From: DASQDN01 sp963844855
GTDB taxonomy: Bacteria > Acidobacteriota > Terriglobia > Bryobacterales > Bryobacteraceae
Direction of reading: 5' to 3'
Assembly (NCBI GenBank): GCA_963844855.1
Contig: CAWJQP010000020.1
Coordinates: 1-64,000, forward strand
Length of the DNA stretch: 64,000 nt
The notes beneath the pieces were generated by a model, which had not been told where the DNA came from, made no database searches, and saw nothing but the letters and a program-made list of their open reading frames with translations. The translations under genes and the position numbers were made by a program. Positions 25,539 to 34,709 of this stretch are shown here, piece after piece. The number at the start of each line of letters is the position of its first letter. Position 1 is the first letter of the stretch.

Positions 25539-28127
25539 ATGCCTGGACCGGAGGAGCGGGAATCTTACGAGTTCGGTCCCTTCCGGGTTGATGTGGCGGA
25601 TCGACTGCTGACGCGAGATCAACAGGAAATTCCGCTCAATCTCAAGACTTTCCAGATCCTGCTGGCATTAATCGAAAACGCGGGCAGGGTACTGTCGAAA
25701 GCTGTTCTGATGAACAGAGTTTGGCCGGACAGTTTCGTCGAAGAAGGCAATCTCACGAAGGGGATCTTCGTGTTGCGCAGGTTGCTGGGCAATCAGCCGT
25801 GCGGACGACCATGGATTGAAACACTGCCCAAACGGGGCTATCGTTTCAATGCCGTAATCACAGCCAGCCTCAATCATGGCAGCGGTGAGATGGTTGTAGC
25901 GAAATCCCATATTCCGTCTTCTTTGCCTGCCCCGAGAAACTCATTCGTTGGCCGTCAGGAAGATCTGTCTGGAGTAATAGAGCGATTGCTTGAGCCACAC
26001 GTCAGGCTGCTCACCATCGCGGGTCCGGGCGGAACAGGCAAAACGCGGCTAGCGTTGGAGGTCGCAGCGAGATTGCGGAGGGAGTTTGCGGGGGGCATTC
26101 ATTTCATATCTTTGTCCTCAGTGACAGCGACCGCCGGCATCGTATCCGCGATTGCAAGGTCTTTCGGCTTCGCCAATCCCGGTGGTAAGTTCCCAATGAA
26201 AGTGCTCCGGGAACAACTGGAACTTTCGCTCCGAGAACCAACACTGCTCGTGCTGGATAACTTTGAACATTTGCTTCCGGCCGCCGCTCTGGTTGCAGGA
26301 ATCATCGATAGCTGTCATGTGCTCAAGCTTGTCGTAACAAGCCGGGTCGTGCTGCGTGTTTACGGGGAGAACGAGTACCTGTTGCTGCCTTTGGCTGTAC
26401 CCGACCTCGGGCGTTTGCCCCGTCCCGATGTACTGCGGAAGAATCCATCAGTCGCCCTTTTACTTGAAAGAGTGGGCGCCGTCAGATCTGACTTTGCGCT
26501 CACAACGGAGAATGCGCGCGATGTGGCCGGGATCTGCGCTCGCCTGGACGGGCTGCCTCTGGCGATCGAACTCGCGGCTGCGCGAATGAAGATGCTGTCG
26601 GCCGCGGACCTTTTCGAAGGCCTGCAGGCACGGCTGAAGCTCTTGACCGGTGGACCTCAGGATGCGCCCAAGCGCCAGCAGACGCTGCGACAAACGATCG
26701 ATTGGAGCTACGGATTGCTGAGTCAGGCCCAGCAGAAGCTTTTATCCAGGCTTTCAATCTTCTCTGGAGGATTTACCGCCGAAGCGGCCGAGGCGGTGTG
26801 TAACGCCCGTCTCGATCTTGAGATGGACGCAGTGGAAGGAACCTGTTCGCTCCTAGATCACAGCCTTCTACAGCGAATCGACAGTCAGCAAGGGCAGATT
26901 CGGTTTACCATGCTCGAAACAGTTCGGGAATACGGTCTGGAGCGCCTGAGCCTGAGTGGTAAAGAAGAATTCACACGCCGGGCGCACGCAGCGTATTGCC
27001 TGGTAATTGCCGAAGAAGGGAACACCAAGTCTGTTCCGGCGGAGCGAGAATCGTGGCTCGCTATGTGTGACGCGGAGCACCCCAATTTGCGCGCGGCCTT
27101 TGCCTGGCTGGTCGAGAAGCAACAGTCGGAATGGGCGCTTCGGATGGCAGTTGCGCTTTTCACTTTCTGGGAAAACCGCGAACATCTGGCAGAGGGATTT
27201 GAGTCGCTGCACGCAGCTCTGCTTCTCCCATCCTCAGCAGGTCGAACAAGGTTGCGAGCGGGTGCGCTCTGGCGCGCAGGCGCGTTGCTCGGGTTTCAGA
27301 GTGACTTTGAGCAGTCAATGCAGCTGCAAAGCGAGGCCTTGGAAATCTATCTCGAAATCGGCACAAAAGAAGAGATTGCATTTCAGCTTGCGGCGATTGG
27401 CGCCGGCAGAATGCTCTTGGGCGATTACGCGCAAGCCGCATTGTGGTACCAGCAGAGCCTGACAGTGTATCGCGAGCTGGGGGGTTGCACAGAGATAGCG
27501 CAAACCCTTAGCAACCTGGCACAGGCTCAGAATGCGGTGGGTAATCACGGGCTGGCAACTTCGCTTCTCCACGAGGCGCTTGCAATGTTTCGTGATCTCG
27601 AGCAGTGGACTAGAGTTGGCTGGTCTCTCAACCACCTCGGCGATGTAGCACGCTCGAGCACCGATGCAAAAAAAGCGCGTCGACTGTACCAGGAAGCGGT
27701 GGACGTCTTCCGCCAGCAACAGGACACATGGGGAATAGCCCGCTCTCTCGCCGATATTGGTGACCTTTCGTCGGAGGAGGGCGACTACAGGAATGCGGAT
27801 GAGTTGTTTCAGCAGGCTCTCGAGCTGTTCGTCAAACTCGGACACAAGAGAGGTGTTGCACGAACTTTCGAGCAGTTCGCTGTCAACGCAGTACGCCAGG
27901 GATTGAACGAACGAGCTCTGAGCCTTGCGGGCTATGCAGCTGCTTTGCGCCACAGGACGGGAGCATCCACGCGCCCGTGTGATAAGCCGGGCCTTGACCG
28001 TGCTCTGGCGCCGGCATGGGAGGGCATAGATGCCGAGACCGCACGAGACGCCTGGACATGCGGTGCAAGAATGGCCCTCGAACAAGCCGTACTGTTCGCG
28101 GTTCGCCCGGTCGACTCGGTGCCCTGA
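25539..28127 (+). CDS. Winged-helix STAND ATPase with TPR repeats, transcription regulator
   Basis: The protein has 862 residues. Residues 8-105 form an OmpR-type winged helix (YEFGPFRVDVADRLLTRDQQ, WPDSFVEEGNLTKGIFVLRR, WIETLPKRGYRFNA). Residues 135-420 form an ATPase of the STAND class, with Walker A TIAGPGGTGKTRLALEVAAR, Walker B TLLVLDNFEHLLPAA, and a RLDGLPLAIELAAARM GLPL motif. The rest is helical repeats with TPR units (AQTLSNLAQAQNAVGNHGLA, SLADIGDLSSEEGDYRNADE). Ligand or partner binding by the repeats likely switches DNA binding. Divergent placement suggests it controls the hydrolase and flavin-enzyme pair. No frame break over 2.6 kb. Confidence 0.88.
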   Translation: MPGPEERESYEFGPFRVDVADRLLTRDQQEIPLNLKTFQILLALIENAGRVLSKAVLMNRVWPDSFVEEGNLTKGIFVLRRLLGNQPCGRPWIETLPKRGYRFNAVITASLNHGSGEMVVAKSHIPSSLPAPRNSFVGRQEDLSGVIERLLEPHVRLLTIAGPGGTGKTRLALEVAARLRREFAGGIHFISLSSVTATAGIVSAIARSFGFANPGGKFPMKVLREQLELSLREPTLLVLDNFEHLLPAAALVAGIIDSCHVLKLVVTSRVVLRVYGENEYLLLPLAVPDLGRLPRPDVLRKNPSVALLLERVGAVRSDFALTTENARDVAGICARLDGLPLAIELAAARMKMLSAADLFEGLQARLKLLTGGPQDAPKRQQTLRQTIDWSYGLLSQAQQKLLSRLSIFSGGFTAEAAEAVCNARLDLEMDAVEGTCSLLDHSLLQRIDSQQGQIRFTMLETVREYGLERLSLSGKEEFTRRAHAAYCLVIAEEGNTKSVPAERESWLAMCDAEHPNLRAAFAWLVEKQQSEWALRMAVALFTFWENREHLAEGFESLHAALLLPSSAGRTRLRAGALWRAGALLGFQSDFEQSMQLQSEALEIYLEIGTKEEIAFQLAAIGAGRMLLGDYAQAALWYQQSLTVYRELGGCTEIAQTLSNLAQAQNAVGNHGLATSLLHEALAMFRDLEQWTRVGWSLNHLGDVARSSTDAKKARRLYQEAVDVFRQQQDTWGIARSLADIGDLSSEEGDYRNADELFQQALELFVKLGHKRGVARTFEQFAVNAVRQGLNERALSLAGYAAALRHRTGASTRPCDKPGLDRALAPAWEGIDAETARDAWTCGARMALEQAVLFAVRPVDSVP

Positions 28128-28151
28128 ACCTGAAGGCGGGAGTTCGGTTTC

Positions 28152-28427
28152 CTACGTCCCGAATGCAGACGGTTCCAGGAGCCTGCGGACGGCTTCTACG
28201 CGGGAAACCGGCAAACCGGTCAAGCGGGCGTGCTCGCGAATCAGGGTTTCATCTGGAGCATAGTAAATGCAGTAGATTTTATCGTCCGTGACGAAGCTGT
28301 GTAACCACTGGATTTCGGCGCCGAGTTCCCGCAGAACTTCCAGTGACTTCAAAGAACCCTCACGGATCTCCGCTTCTGTAAGTTTGGATGCGCCCGGAAA
28401 TTCTCGTTCGATAACGAATTGCGGCAT
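28152..28427 (-). CDS. DUF4242 (nickel-binding-like) small protein
   Basis: The 91-residue product starts MPQFVIEREFPGASKLTEAE after GAGCGAGGA, and continues SLEVLRELGAEIQWLHSFVT, DDKIYCIYYAPDETLIREHA, as in DUF4242 proteins. These form small ferredoxin-like beta-alpha folds; some relatives bind nickel. The function is unknown. It converges on the regulator end with 24 bases between. Confidence 0.82.
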   Translation of the reverse strand: MPQFVIEREFPGASKLTEAEIREGSLKSLEVLRELGAEIQWLHSFVTDDKIYCIYYAPDETLIREHARLTGLPVSRVEAVRRLLEPSAFGT

Positions 28428-28717
28428 ATTCCTCGCTCCCGGATTTGATCTGAGGGGCCACCACCCCAGCACCGTCCATTCTAGACAATCGAAGCGACGA
28501 ATAGACGATGCTCTGCGAAAGCATTATCACCGACAAATCGGCTTCGCTTTTGTAGCGGCGAATCGGTACCGGGAAGTCGGGATCTCAACTGCAATTACGC
28601 AACCCGACCCAATTCACTTCGGCGGCTACGACGTTATGCGTCTAAATGGGTTCGTTCCAGATCGCCTTGCGCATAATCCCGCTGGCTTCCTCTTGCAAGA
28701 CGTATGATAGACAAACT

Positions 28718-29737
28718 ATGCCAGAAACCGGAGCGCAGACGACCGCACCCACACCCCAGGAGCAGATTCTGGCGATCGTTAACAACCATTGGCAGAGTCG
28801 CTGCGTGGGTGTGGCGGCGCAACTGGAACTCGCCGATCAGTTGGCGAATGGTCCGTTGCACGTCGATGTTCTCGCCGAGCGTACCCAAACTCATGCGCCA
28901 AGCCTTTATCGGCTGCTACGGGCACTGGAGAGCACGGGGATTTTCACCCAGTCGTCGCCGAGGGTATTCGCCAATACACCTCAGAGCGAGTGCCTGCGCC
29001 GCTACGTCGCCGGCTCCCAATGGGCGTGGATTCGTATTTGTCTCTGTGCGGATTCCTTTGTAGACGAGGGATGGCGTGGGCTGATGCTGGCCTTGAAAAA
29101 TGGGGAGCCAGGCTTTGATCAGCTACACGGTTGTTCCCCGTGGGAGTTCATGCAATCCAATCCGGAACAGCGCACGAATTTCAATGCAGCGATGCGGGAC
29201 TTCAGCGCCTCCATCACTCCGGCCGTGACCGCGTCCTATGATTGGAGCAAATTTTCCGTGATCGCTGACATCGGAGGCGGGATCGGCGCGCAGTTATCGA
29301 GCATCCTAGACGCTCATCCGTCCTGCCGGGGGATTCTTTTCGACCAGCCGCAAGTAGTGGCGGAATCACCGCTGCACAATCGTATGGAACGAGTGGGCGG
29401 CGACTTCTTTACAGAAATTCCGGTGCCAGCCGACGCCTACCTGATGCGATGGGTCATCCACGACTGGGCGGACGACAAGGCCATCGCCATTCTCGACAAC
29501 GTGAGAAGGGCCGCACCGCCCGGTGCACGATTGGCGGTTGTGGAATGGGTAATCCCCGATACGGCCGACTTCGATACGGGCAAGTGGATGGACATCAATA
29601 TGCTCGTGAACACGGGCGGGCGCGAGCGCACGGCGTCTGAGTTCCGGAGTTTGTACGATCAGGCAGGTTTTGAACTCGAGCACATTATTGCTACGCCTTC
29701 ACCGCTCCGCATCATCATCGGAAAGTTACGAGCCTAA
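28718..29737 (+). CDS. SAM-dependent O-methyltransferase (COMT type)
   Basis: The 339-residue protein has the two-part architecture of plant/antibiotic O-methyltransferases: a dimerising winged helix (LADQLANGPLHVDVLAERT, APSLYRLLRALESTGIFTQS), then the Rossmann methyltransferase with SAM loop VIADIGGGIGAQLSSILDAH, and the general-base histidine in YLMRWVIHDWADDKAIAILD. EWVIPDTADFDTGKWMDINM is the usual closing motif. It methylates a hydroxyl on a small aromatic or polyketide molecule not identifiable here. ATG 28718 is chosen because it gives the family N-terminus; the upstream frame is not conserved. Confidence 0.88.
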   Translation: MPETGAQTTAPTPQEQILAIVNNHWQSRCVGVAAQLELADQLANGPLHVDVLAERTQTHAPSLYRLLRALESTGIFTQSSPRVFANTPQSECLRRYVAGSQWAWIRICLCADSFVDEGWRGLMLALKNGEPGFDQLHGCSPWEFMQSNPEQRTNFNAAMRDFSASITPAVTASYDWSKFSVIADIGGGIGAQLSSILDAHPSCRGILFDQPQVVAESPLHNRMERVGGDFFTEIPVPADAYLMRWVIHDWADDKAIAILDNVRRAAPPGARLAVVEWVIPDTADFDTGKWMDINMLVNTGGRERTASEFRSLYDQAGFELEHIIATPSPLRIIIGKLRA

Positions 29738-30040
29738 GGCGCTTGTGAACGCCGGGCGAAGCCGTAAAAGAGTCGCTGTCCTTCCCGTGATCTTTATCGG
29801 AAGCCAAACGTTCTCACGGTCTCTAACGGGGCACATCCTAGAATTCGTTCCAAAAAACGAGAGTCGTGACCGCGAAGGTGTTTCAAGTGGACGTGTAGTC
29901 GGCTATGGTGAGAATGACCATTGTCCGGATTAGGAATGGGAAGTCCGGATCGCAACGGTCAACTTCCGGATCGCGCGTCAACCGCCCACGATGGCAATGC
30001 TGCCGTGTCCAATCGATAACCCATGTTGCCGCAGTCCCGG
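29738..30040. other. Intergenic with TCCGGAT repeats
   Basis: No gene is seen. TCCGGAT occurs three times between 29920 and 29980 (GTCCGGATTAGG, GTCCGGATCGC, TTCCGGATCGCG), possibly a small operator cluster. Confidence 0.35.
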
Positions 30041-30520
30041 TCAGTGTTTCGCTGAGCATTTTATCTGTGTCCGACGACGCATCCGTTCGAGTGCGGCCAG
30101 CCCTAAACCCGCTCCGCATACAGTCCATGTACCAGGTTCCGGTGTTTCTGTGACCAGAAGGGTGTAATTGTTGCCTGCGATGTCCGAATAGGCACTGTTG
30201 ATATCCAGACCATCACCCACACCAAGCGCGTAGTACATGCGCGCGTCACCACCCAATCCGGCCACCGGCACAGTGATACGGACGTAATCCGTGCCGTACT
30301 CTGCCGGCAGAGAAAAGAACGTGTCGTTTGTAACGTCCAGAATCGCAGCCGTTCCCAGTTCATCGTCGTAGTAAAAGCCGATAACGTAATCAACTCCATG
30401 AGTGAAATTCATGTTCGGGTAGTGATCCGTACCGAGAGCATGTCTAACTAGACGTGACACATCACTTTTCTGTTGGGCCGTCCGTAGTGCCCCACCACTG
30501 CCAGCTCCCCCAAGCCCGAA
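30041..30520 (-). pseudogene. PEP-CTERM exported protein, N-terminus lost to IS110
   Basis: The C-terminus has the full PEP-CTERM sorting signal: TPEPGTWTVCGAGLGLAALE, then a basic cluster ERMRRR. Upstream is a beta-rich extracellular body (GVDYVIGFYYDDELGTAAIL, YGTDYVRITVPVAGLGGDAR). There is no signal peptide in this frame; readable protein ends near 30480, and about 100 bases further the IS110 transposase starts on the opposite strand. The element probably removed the 5' end. PEP-CTERM proteins are cleaved and displayed by an exosortase. Confidence 0.65.
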
Positions 30521-30625
30521 GGATAGACGCGTCGCGGGAATGCATTGCACTATGTGCCATAGACTGAGGAAACGAGATAACGGAAATGGAAACTCAGGTC
30601 CACCGCAGTGCAAAGGAGGCCAGGA

Positions 30626-31726
30626 TTGAAGAAGAAAGACACTCGCCATAGCCTGAAGCAGAAGTCAGTCCGGGGCATGAGAGGGATAACGATCGGATTG
30701 GATCTCGGCGACAAGACCAGCCGCTACTGCGCAATTGACAGCAATGGTCAAATAGTGAGCCAAGGTGGGGTGGCCACGACCCGTACAGCTATGCGCGAGA
30801 AGTTCAGTGGGTTGGAGCATTGCCGGATTGCATTGGAAGTAGGGCCGCACTCCCCCTGGGTGAGTCGCCTGCTAGCAGAATCTGGGCACGAGGTAATCGT
30901 CGCCAATCCCCGTCAGTTAAAGCTGATCACTGAAAGCAGCCGAAAGTGCGACCCTGTCGATGCAGAGACGCTAGCGCGATTGGCGCGAGTGGATCCGGTG
31001 CTGCTTCGGCCCATTCGTCATCGAAGCGAACATGCGCAGATGGACCTGATGGTAATTCGAGCTCGCGCTGCATTAGTGGTGGCGAGAACATCGCTGGTTA
31101 ATACTGTGCGAGGACTCGCGAAGTCCGTGGGCGAGCGACTGCCCAAAGTCGACGCCGAGGCTCTCGATATAGAAGATGCGAAAGCACTGCCGGATGCCTT
31201 GCGCGAGGTGCTCAAGCCGATCTTGCAAAGCATAGAGCAATTGACGGTCAAGATTAAAGCGGCCGACAAAGAACTCGAGCAGATCGCCCGGACTCGTTAT
31301 CCGGAAACCAAACTGCTGATGCAGGTCAGCGGAGTGGGAACCTTGATCGCTCTGACGTTTGTGCTGACAGTGGAGGACAATACCAGATTCCGCAAGAGTA
31401 GGGATGTAGGTTGCTTTCTTGGACTACGGCCGCGGCGTGCTGACTCCGGCGAACACCGGCCGCAACTGCCAATCACCAAAGAAGGTGATGTGTACTTGCG
31501 CGCGCTTCTCGTCCAGGGGGCACACTGTATTTTGAGCCGGCAAGGGCCGGACACGGACCTGAAGCGATGGGGTACGCGAATCGCTGGCGGCGGAGGGAAG
31601 AATGCGAAGAAACGAGCAATTGTCGCGGTAGCGCGGAAGCTGGCGGTATTGTTGCATCGACTGTGGACGACGGGCGAGGTCTACGAGCCGCTGCGGAATA
31701 GCAACACGCATCCCGTTGCTGCATAG
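30626..31726 (+). CDS. IS110-family transposase, copy A
   Basis: The 366-residue enzyme has the RuvC-like DEDD N-terminus: aspartate in ITIGLDLGDKTSRYCAID, glutamate in CRIALEVGPHSPWVS, and two aspartates in KCDPVDAETLARL. The C-terminal Tnp20 part is QVSGVGTLIALTFVLTVED, CFLGLRPRRADSG and ITKEGDVYLRALLVQGAH. TTG at 30626 is chosen because AAAGGAGG lies 7 bases before it. IS110 enzymes need an element-encoded bridge RNA; the 5' leader here is short and the 3' flank long, so the RNA could be in either. Confidence 0.88.
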   Translation: MKKKDTRHSLKQKSVRGMRGITIGLDLGDKTSRYCAIDSNGQIVSQGGVATTRTAMREKFSGLEHCRIALEVGPHSPWVSRLLAESGHEVIVANPRQLKLITESSRKCDPVDAETLARLARVDPVLLRPIRHRSEHAQMDLMVIRARAALVVARTSLVNTVRGLAKSVGERLPKVDAEALDIEDAKALPDALREVLKPILQSIEQLTVKIKAADKELEQIARTRYPETKLLMQVSGVGTLIALTFVLTVEDNTRFRKSRDVGCFLGLRPRRADSGEHRPQLPITKEGDVYLRALLVQGAHCILSRQGPDTDLKRWGTRIAGGGGKNAKKRAIVAVARKLAVLLHRLWTTGEVYEPLRNSNTHPVAA

Positions 31727-32052
31727 AAGATCAGGTTTGTTTCTATTGCAGATCGCCGAGTTCGGGTGACTGCGGACGTGGCGGCGGAGCCATTGCTCTG
31801 ATATTCAGACAATGAGCTCGAGCCTGGAGATGGCAGCACCCGACAAATCGAGGACCCCAAAAGGCACCGGGCAAACCAGAGTGCGGATGGAAGCAGGGCG
31901 ATACGGCGGCTACGAGCGAAACGGCCAAGACTAGGAACGATGATCGTTGCTGAATAACTACTTGATGAAGCGACAGCAGCGAATCACTTAGAAAGGGTCA
32001 GGAGCTGATAGTGCGATAACACACGAGGTTGAAGGATGTCTCAAGAGGAGAT
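31727..32052. other. Non-coding 3' flank of IS110 copy A
   Basis: No gene is seen. The segment is a candidate for the right end of the element and, if this copy belongs to the IS1111-type group, for its guide RNA. Confidence 0.35.
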
Positions 32053-32185
32053 CTCCCTTCGCCTTCCTCGATTTTACGTAAGGCATTGGCCGGAGCCCGT
32101 CAAGGCTGATACGAGCGCGCCTTCGGCGCGGCCTTGACCGTCTCCGATCCAATGCCCAAGAATCCTGGGAAGAAGGCGAAGGGAG
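32053..32185. repeat. 133-base nested inverted repeat (highly structured)
   Basis: Four nested stems fit perfectly: CTCCCTTCGCCTTC (32053-32066) with GAAGGCGAAGGGAG (32172-32185); GGCATTGG (32082-32089) with CCAATGCC (32149-32156); GTCAAGGC (32099-32106) with GCCTTGAC (32131-32138); CGCGCC (32116-32121) with GGCGCG (32125-32130) around a short TTC loop. GGAG/CTCC adds a further pair (32092-32095 with 32142-32145). No protein explains it. It could be a structured RNA, a large REP-type hairpin serving as an IS110 target, or an element end. Confidence 0.7.
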
Positions 32186-32544
32186 CAGCGCGAAAGGGGT
32201 TGACACGCCGGGCCATCTCATGGAAGCCGCCCGTCGCATAAGTTGCTGGCATTTCGAGCAATCTTCGGCGGGCGGCGTAGCGGGAACACGTTCCCGTTGG
32301 TGGGCTTTGCGCGTTTCTGGTTTGGACAGCAGAGCCGATAACAGCGCAGTAGCTATCGCGACGATTGATCACTCTGATATTCGCGGGTCGGAACCGCATG
32401 GACATGATCCGTCGGGAGCTGCCTCGGACTGAACGCGCGGGTTGGAGCCGGAGCCCGTTCCGCATAGAACGTAAGGAGGGTTCTCCTTTTCGTGGGCCCT
32501 GCGCTGTCATCGGCTTTGCTGTCCAGCAAAACATGGTTGTTGTT
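32186..32544. other. Non-coding spacer before the IS110 fragment
   Basis: No gene is recognised. Read from the minus strand it is the region just downstream of the IS110 copy B remnant and may include its right end. Confidence 0.35.
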
Positions 32545-32976
32545 TTATGCCGCAGTTGCGAGCTTCCGCTTTTGTTCCGTGTTCAAAGCAATCGCCCAAA
32601 TGAAGCCTAGCAGTTCCCGCCCTAATGCCGTAACGATCTGGTTTTTATTCTTGCCGCGTGCTGCGAATGTCTTATACCGTTTGTGTAATCGATGCTGCGC
32701 CTTCCATGCGATTTGTTTCACTTCGTCGCTTAACGCTAGCGACTTCTGTCTTCTCAGCAGGAACCCCGTGACGTTGGGCCGATGCTGATAAGCCCATGCC
32801 GCCTCTACCAGAACTCTCCGTAAATGGGCATTGCCTGTCTTTGTGATGGAACCGCGTTGCACTCGATTGCCACTGGAATGCTCTCGAGCCACCAAGCCGC
32901 TATAGCCCATCAACTGCCTTGGACTCTGAAATCGGGAGAGGGATCCAAGTTCCGAGACGATCGTGGCGGCGGTGGT
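32545..32976 (-). pseudogene. IS110-family transposase copy B, C-terminal fragment
   Basis: The fragment is the Tnp20 half: TIVSELGSLSRFQSPRQLMG, YSGLVAREHSSGNRVQRGSI, TKTGNAHLRRVLVEAAWAYQ and GRELLGFIWAIA. The DEDD catalytic half is missing; at 32976 the text changes to IS256 transposase. It differs from copies A and C. Confidence 0.8.
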
Positions 32977-33148
32977 CCAGCGCGAGTTCGGCCGCCTCGA
33001 TGGTAGGCGCCGTATAGATCGGCCGCATAGCCGAGCACAACGGCTTGCGATCCTTCCAGGAAACAAATTTTGTCACATTGCGAATGTGATGAACGACGCA
33101 AAGCTGGACGTCGGCATGCGGAAATACGGATTCCACGGCATCCGTGAT
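32975..33148 (-). pseudogene. IS256-family (mutator) transposase fragment
   Basis: In a frame next to the IS110 scrap the minus strand reads ITDAVESVFPHADVQLCVVH, HIRNVTKFVSWKDRKPL and MRPIYTAPTIEAAELAL. This is the central IS256 motif region, including the H-x-x-RN box. Only about 58 codons survive, between the stop of the secreted paralogue (33150) and the IS110 remnant. Confidence 0.75.
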
Positions 33149-33149
33149 G

Positions 33150-33593
33150 TTATTTCTTTTCGTAGACTTCTTCTGAATGTGTCTTACTGCCATCTGGCAT
33201 GGTGGCATCGGCCACCACTTTCATCGTGCGCCCGTCTGAGGATAGTGAGTTCTTTCTGATGCTGACAACTTTTCCATCCGTCTTGAACTCAGTTTTAAGA
33301 GTTTTGCCTTCAACAGTGCCTTTGATGTGCGTAAAACCTGTGTTCGTACTCTCTAGTTTGTGCTCCTGCCCATCGTAAAGCACAGGTGCTAAGGATCGTC
33401 CGTTGAGGTTTACAGTGGCTTTTAGTACTGAACCCTCCATGGTGTAGACGATGGTTCGTGTCGTTATCGGTTCGGCAGCGGCGTCCCGCTTTGATTTCGC
33501 CATATTCATTTCCCACGTCCCAACATAGGGGTTGTCTGCCGCTGATGCCATGAACGCAAAACAAGTTAGGGTTGCGAAGATAAGTGCTTTCAT
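33150..33593 (-). CDS. Small secreted protein, tandem paralogue 2
   Basis: The 147-residue protein has a signal peptide (MKALIFATLTCFAFMASAAD) and a beta-rich body: DNPYVGTWEMNMAKSKRDAA, TIVYTMEGSVLKATVNLNGR, LYDGQEHKLESTNTGFTH, SSDGRTMKVVADATMPDGSK. The opening N.GTWE.N..KSK and the strand pattern suggest a small lipocalin-like barrel. It is about half identical to the gene at 33621, which lies 27 bases upstream on the same strand. Function unknown. An IS256 scrap abuts its stop codon without damaging it. Confidence 0.72.
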   Translation of the reverse strand: MKALIFATLTCFAFMASAADNPYVGTWEMNMAKSKRDAAAEPITTRTIVYTMEGSVLKATVNLNGRSLAPVLYDGQEHKLESTNTGFTHIKGTVEGKTLKTEFKTDGKVVSIRKNSLSSDGRTMKVVADATMPDGSKTHSEEVYEKK

Positions 33594-33620
33594 GTTGCCC
33601 CCAGAACTGCCGAAGAGACT

Positions 33621-34067
33621 CTAGTGCTTGTCGTATACCGCAACTGAGTGGACTTTTGCACCGTCCGCTTGCCTGACATCCATAACGACAGTCATGGTGC
33701 GCCCGTCAGTGGATAATGTATTTCTTCTAGTACCCACAACTTTCCCGTCTTTTTTGAACTCCGTTTCAAGGATTCTGTCCTTTGCTGTAGACGTTGCGTG
33801 GGTGTAGAGACTAGTGGCAGATTCAACTGGGTGTTCTTTCCCGTCGTATGTTACGGGTGTCTGAGCCTTCCCGTCCGTGGTCACTACGGCTGTGAGGCCC
33901 GAACCCTCCGCTGTATAAACTACAGTCCTCTTCTGGATCTTCAACAGTGCGGCGTCCCGCTTAGACTTCGCCATGTTCAACTCCCACGTTCCGACGAACG
34001 GATTGTCTGCCGCCAATGCTGTGAACGCAAAGGCACAGGTCAATGCTGTAATCAAAACAGTTCTCAT
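33621..34067 (-). CDS. Small secreted protein, tandem paralogue 1
   Basis: The 148-residue protein has a signal peptide (MRTVLITALTCAFAFTALAA) after AGGAGAA, and a body matching its neighbour: DNPFVGTWELNMAKSKRDAA, TVVYTAEGSGLTAVVTTDGK, TYDGKEHPVESATSLYTH, STDGRTMTVVMDVRQADGAK. The pair looks like a recent tandem duplication and probably one transcript. Periplasmic location is expected. Confidence 0.75.
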   Translation of the reverse strand: MRTVLITALTCAFAFTALAADNPFVGTWELNMAKSKRDAALLKIQKRTVVYTAEGSGLTAVVTTDGKAQTPVTYDGKEHPVESATSLYTHATSTAKDRILETEFKKDGKVVGTRRNTLSTDGRTMTVVMDVRQADGAKVHSVAVYDKH

Positions 34068-34217
34068 GTTTCTCCTATAGCCACGAATGGCACTTGTGGA
34101 GTGTATAACACTTCAGAGCAGAAAAGGCTGTTGATGGGTCGCCGGGACCAATGACGACTTACACGGCGTGCCGCCGCTGATTCAGGGGTCGTCCCCCGCC
34201 CTGGAGTACTCTTAGGC

Positions 34218-34709
34218 ATGAATGCCAGCGAGAACTTTCACAAAAACTGCAAGACTTTCATTGAGCAACTTGCACAGATTGAGCGGCACGTAACGGAGCA
34301 GAAAATCTACACTTCGTTCGACTTCGGGAAGCTGTCGTCGCATCTGGCTCAATACCAAGTTTGGGCGCAAGCCAACGTTGGCGTGATTGACGCCGCTCTC
34401 AGTGCTCGAAACGATACAAAGTCCGTGGTGTAACCCCACTTCCGAGCACACTTCGGCGGTGTGGCAATCTGGAAATGGAGGGAACATGCGGAGGAACGTT
34501 CGCCGGAAACTTCGGAACGCTTGCAAGGTGGCAAGTGGGATCGTCAAGCGACGATGGATTCTGACTTCAATCTGGAAACGTGGTTCGACGACGACATGGT
34601 GCTTGCACGAAACCAGCAATTCTGGGCGGCAATGGACCGCATCGACCAGCTTGCGGCGGAACTTCGCAAGGAAGGTGAAGTCGAAGCCGCCGATCAAGGC
34701 GACAAATAG
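34218..34709 (+). pseudogene. Hypothetical helical protein with an internal TAA stop
   Basis: From 34218 the frame reads MNASENFHKNCKTFIEQLAQ, and SFDFGKLSSHLAQYQVWAQA, to a TAA at 34431-34433. The same frame then continues without shift as FGGVAIWKWREHAEERSPET, and NLETWFDDDMVLARNQQFWA, to 34709. Read through, this is a 164-residue helical protein, so a single point mutation may have split it. Two separate small proteins are the alternative. No family is recognised. Confidence 0.5.

Noticed and set aside
27315..28085. 256-codon frame antisense to the TPR regulator
   Set aside because: Mirror of the repeats; cysteine- and serine-rich, no motif.
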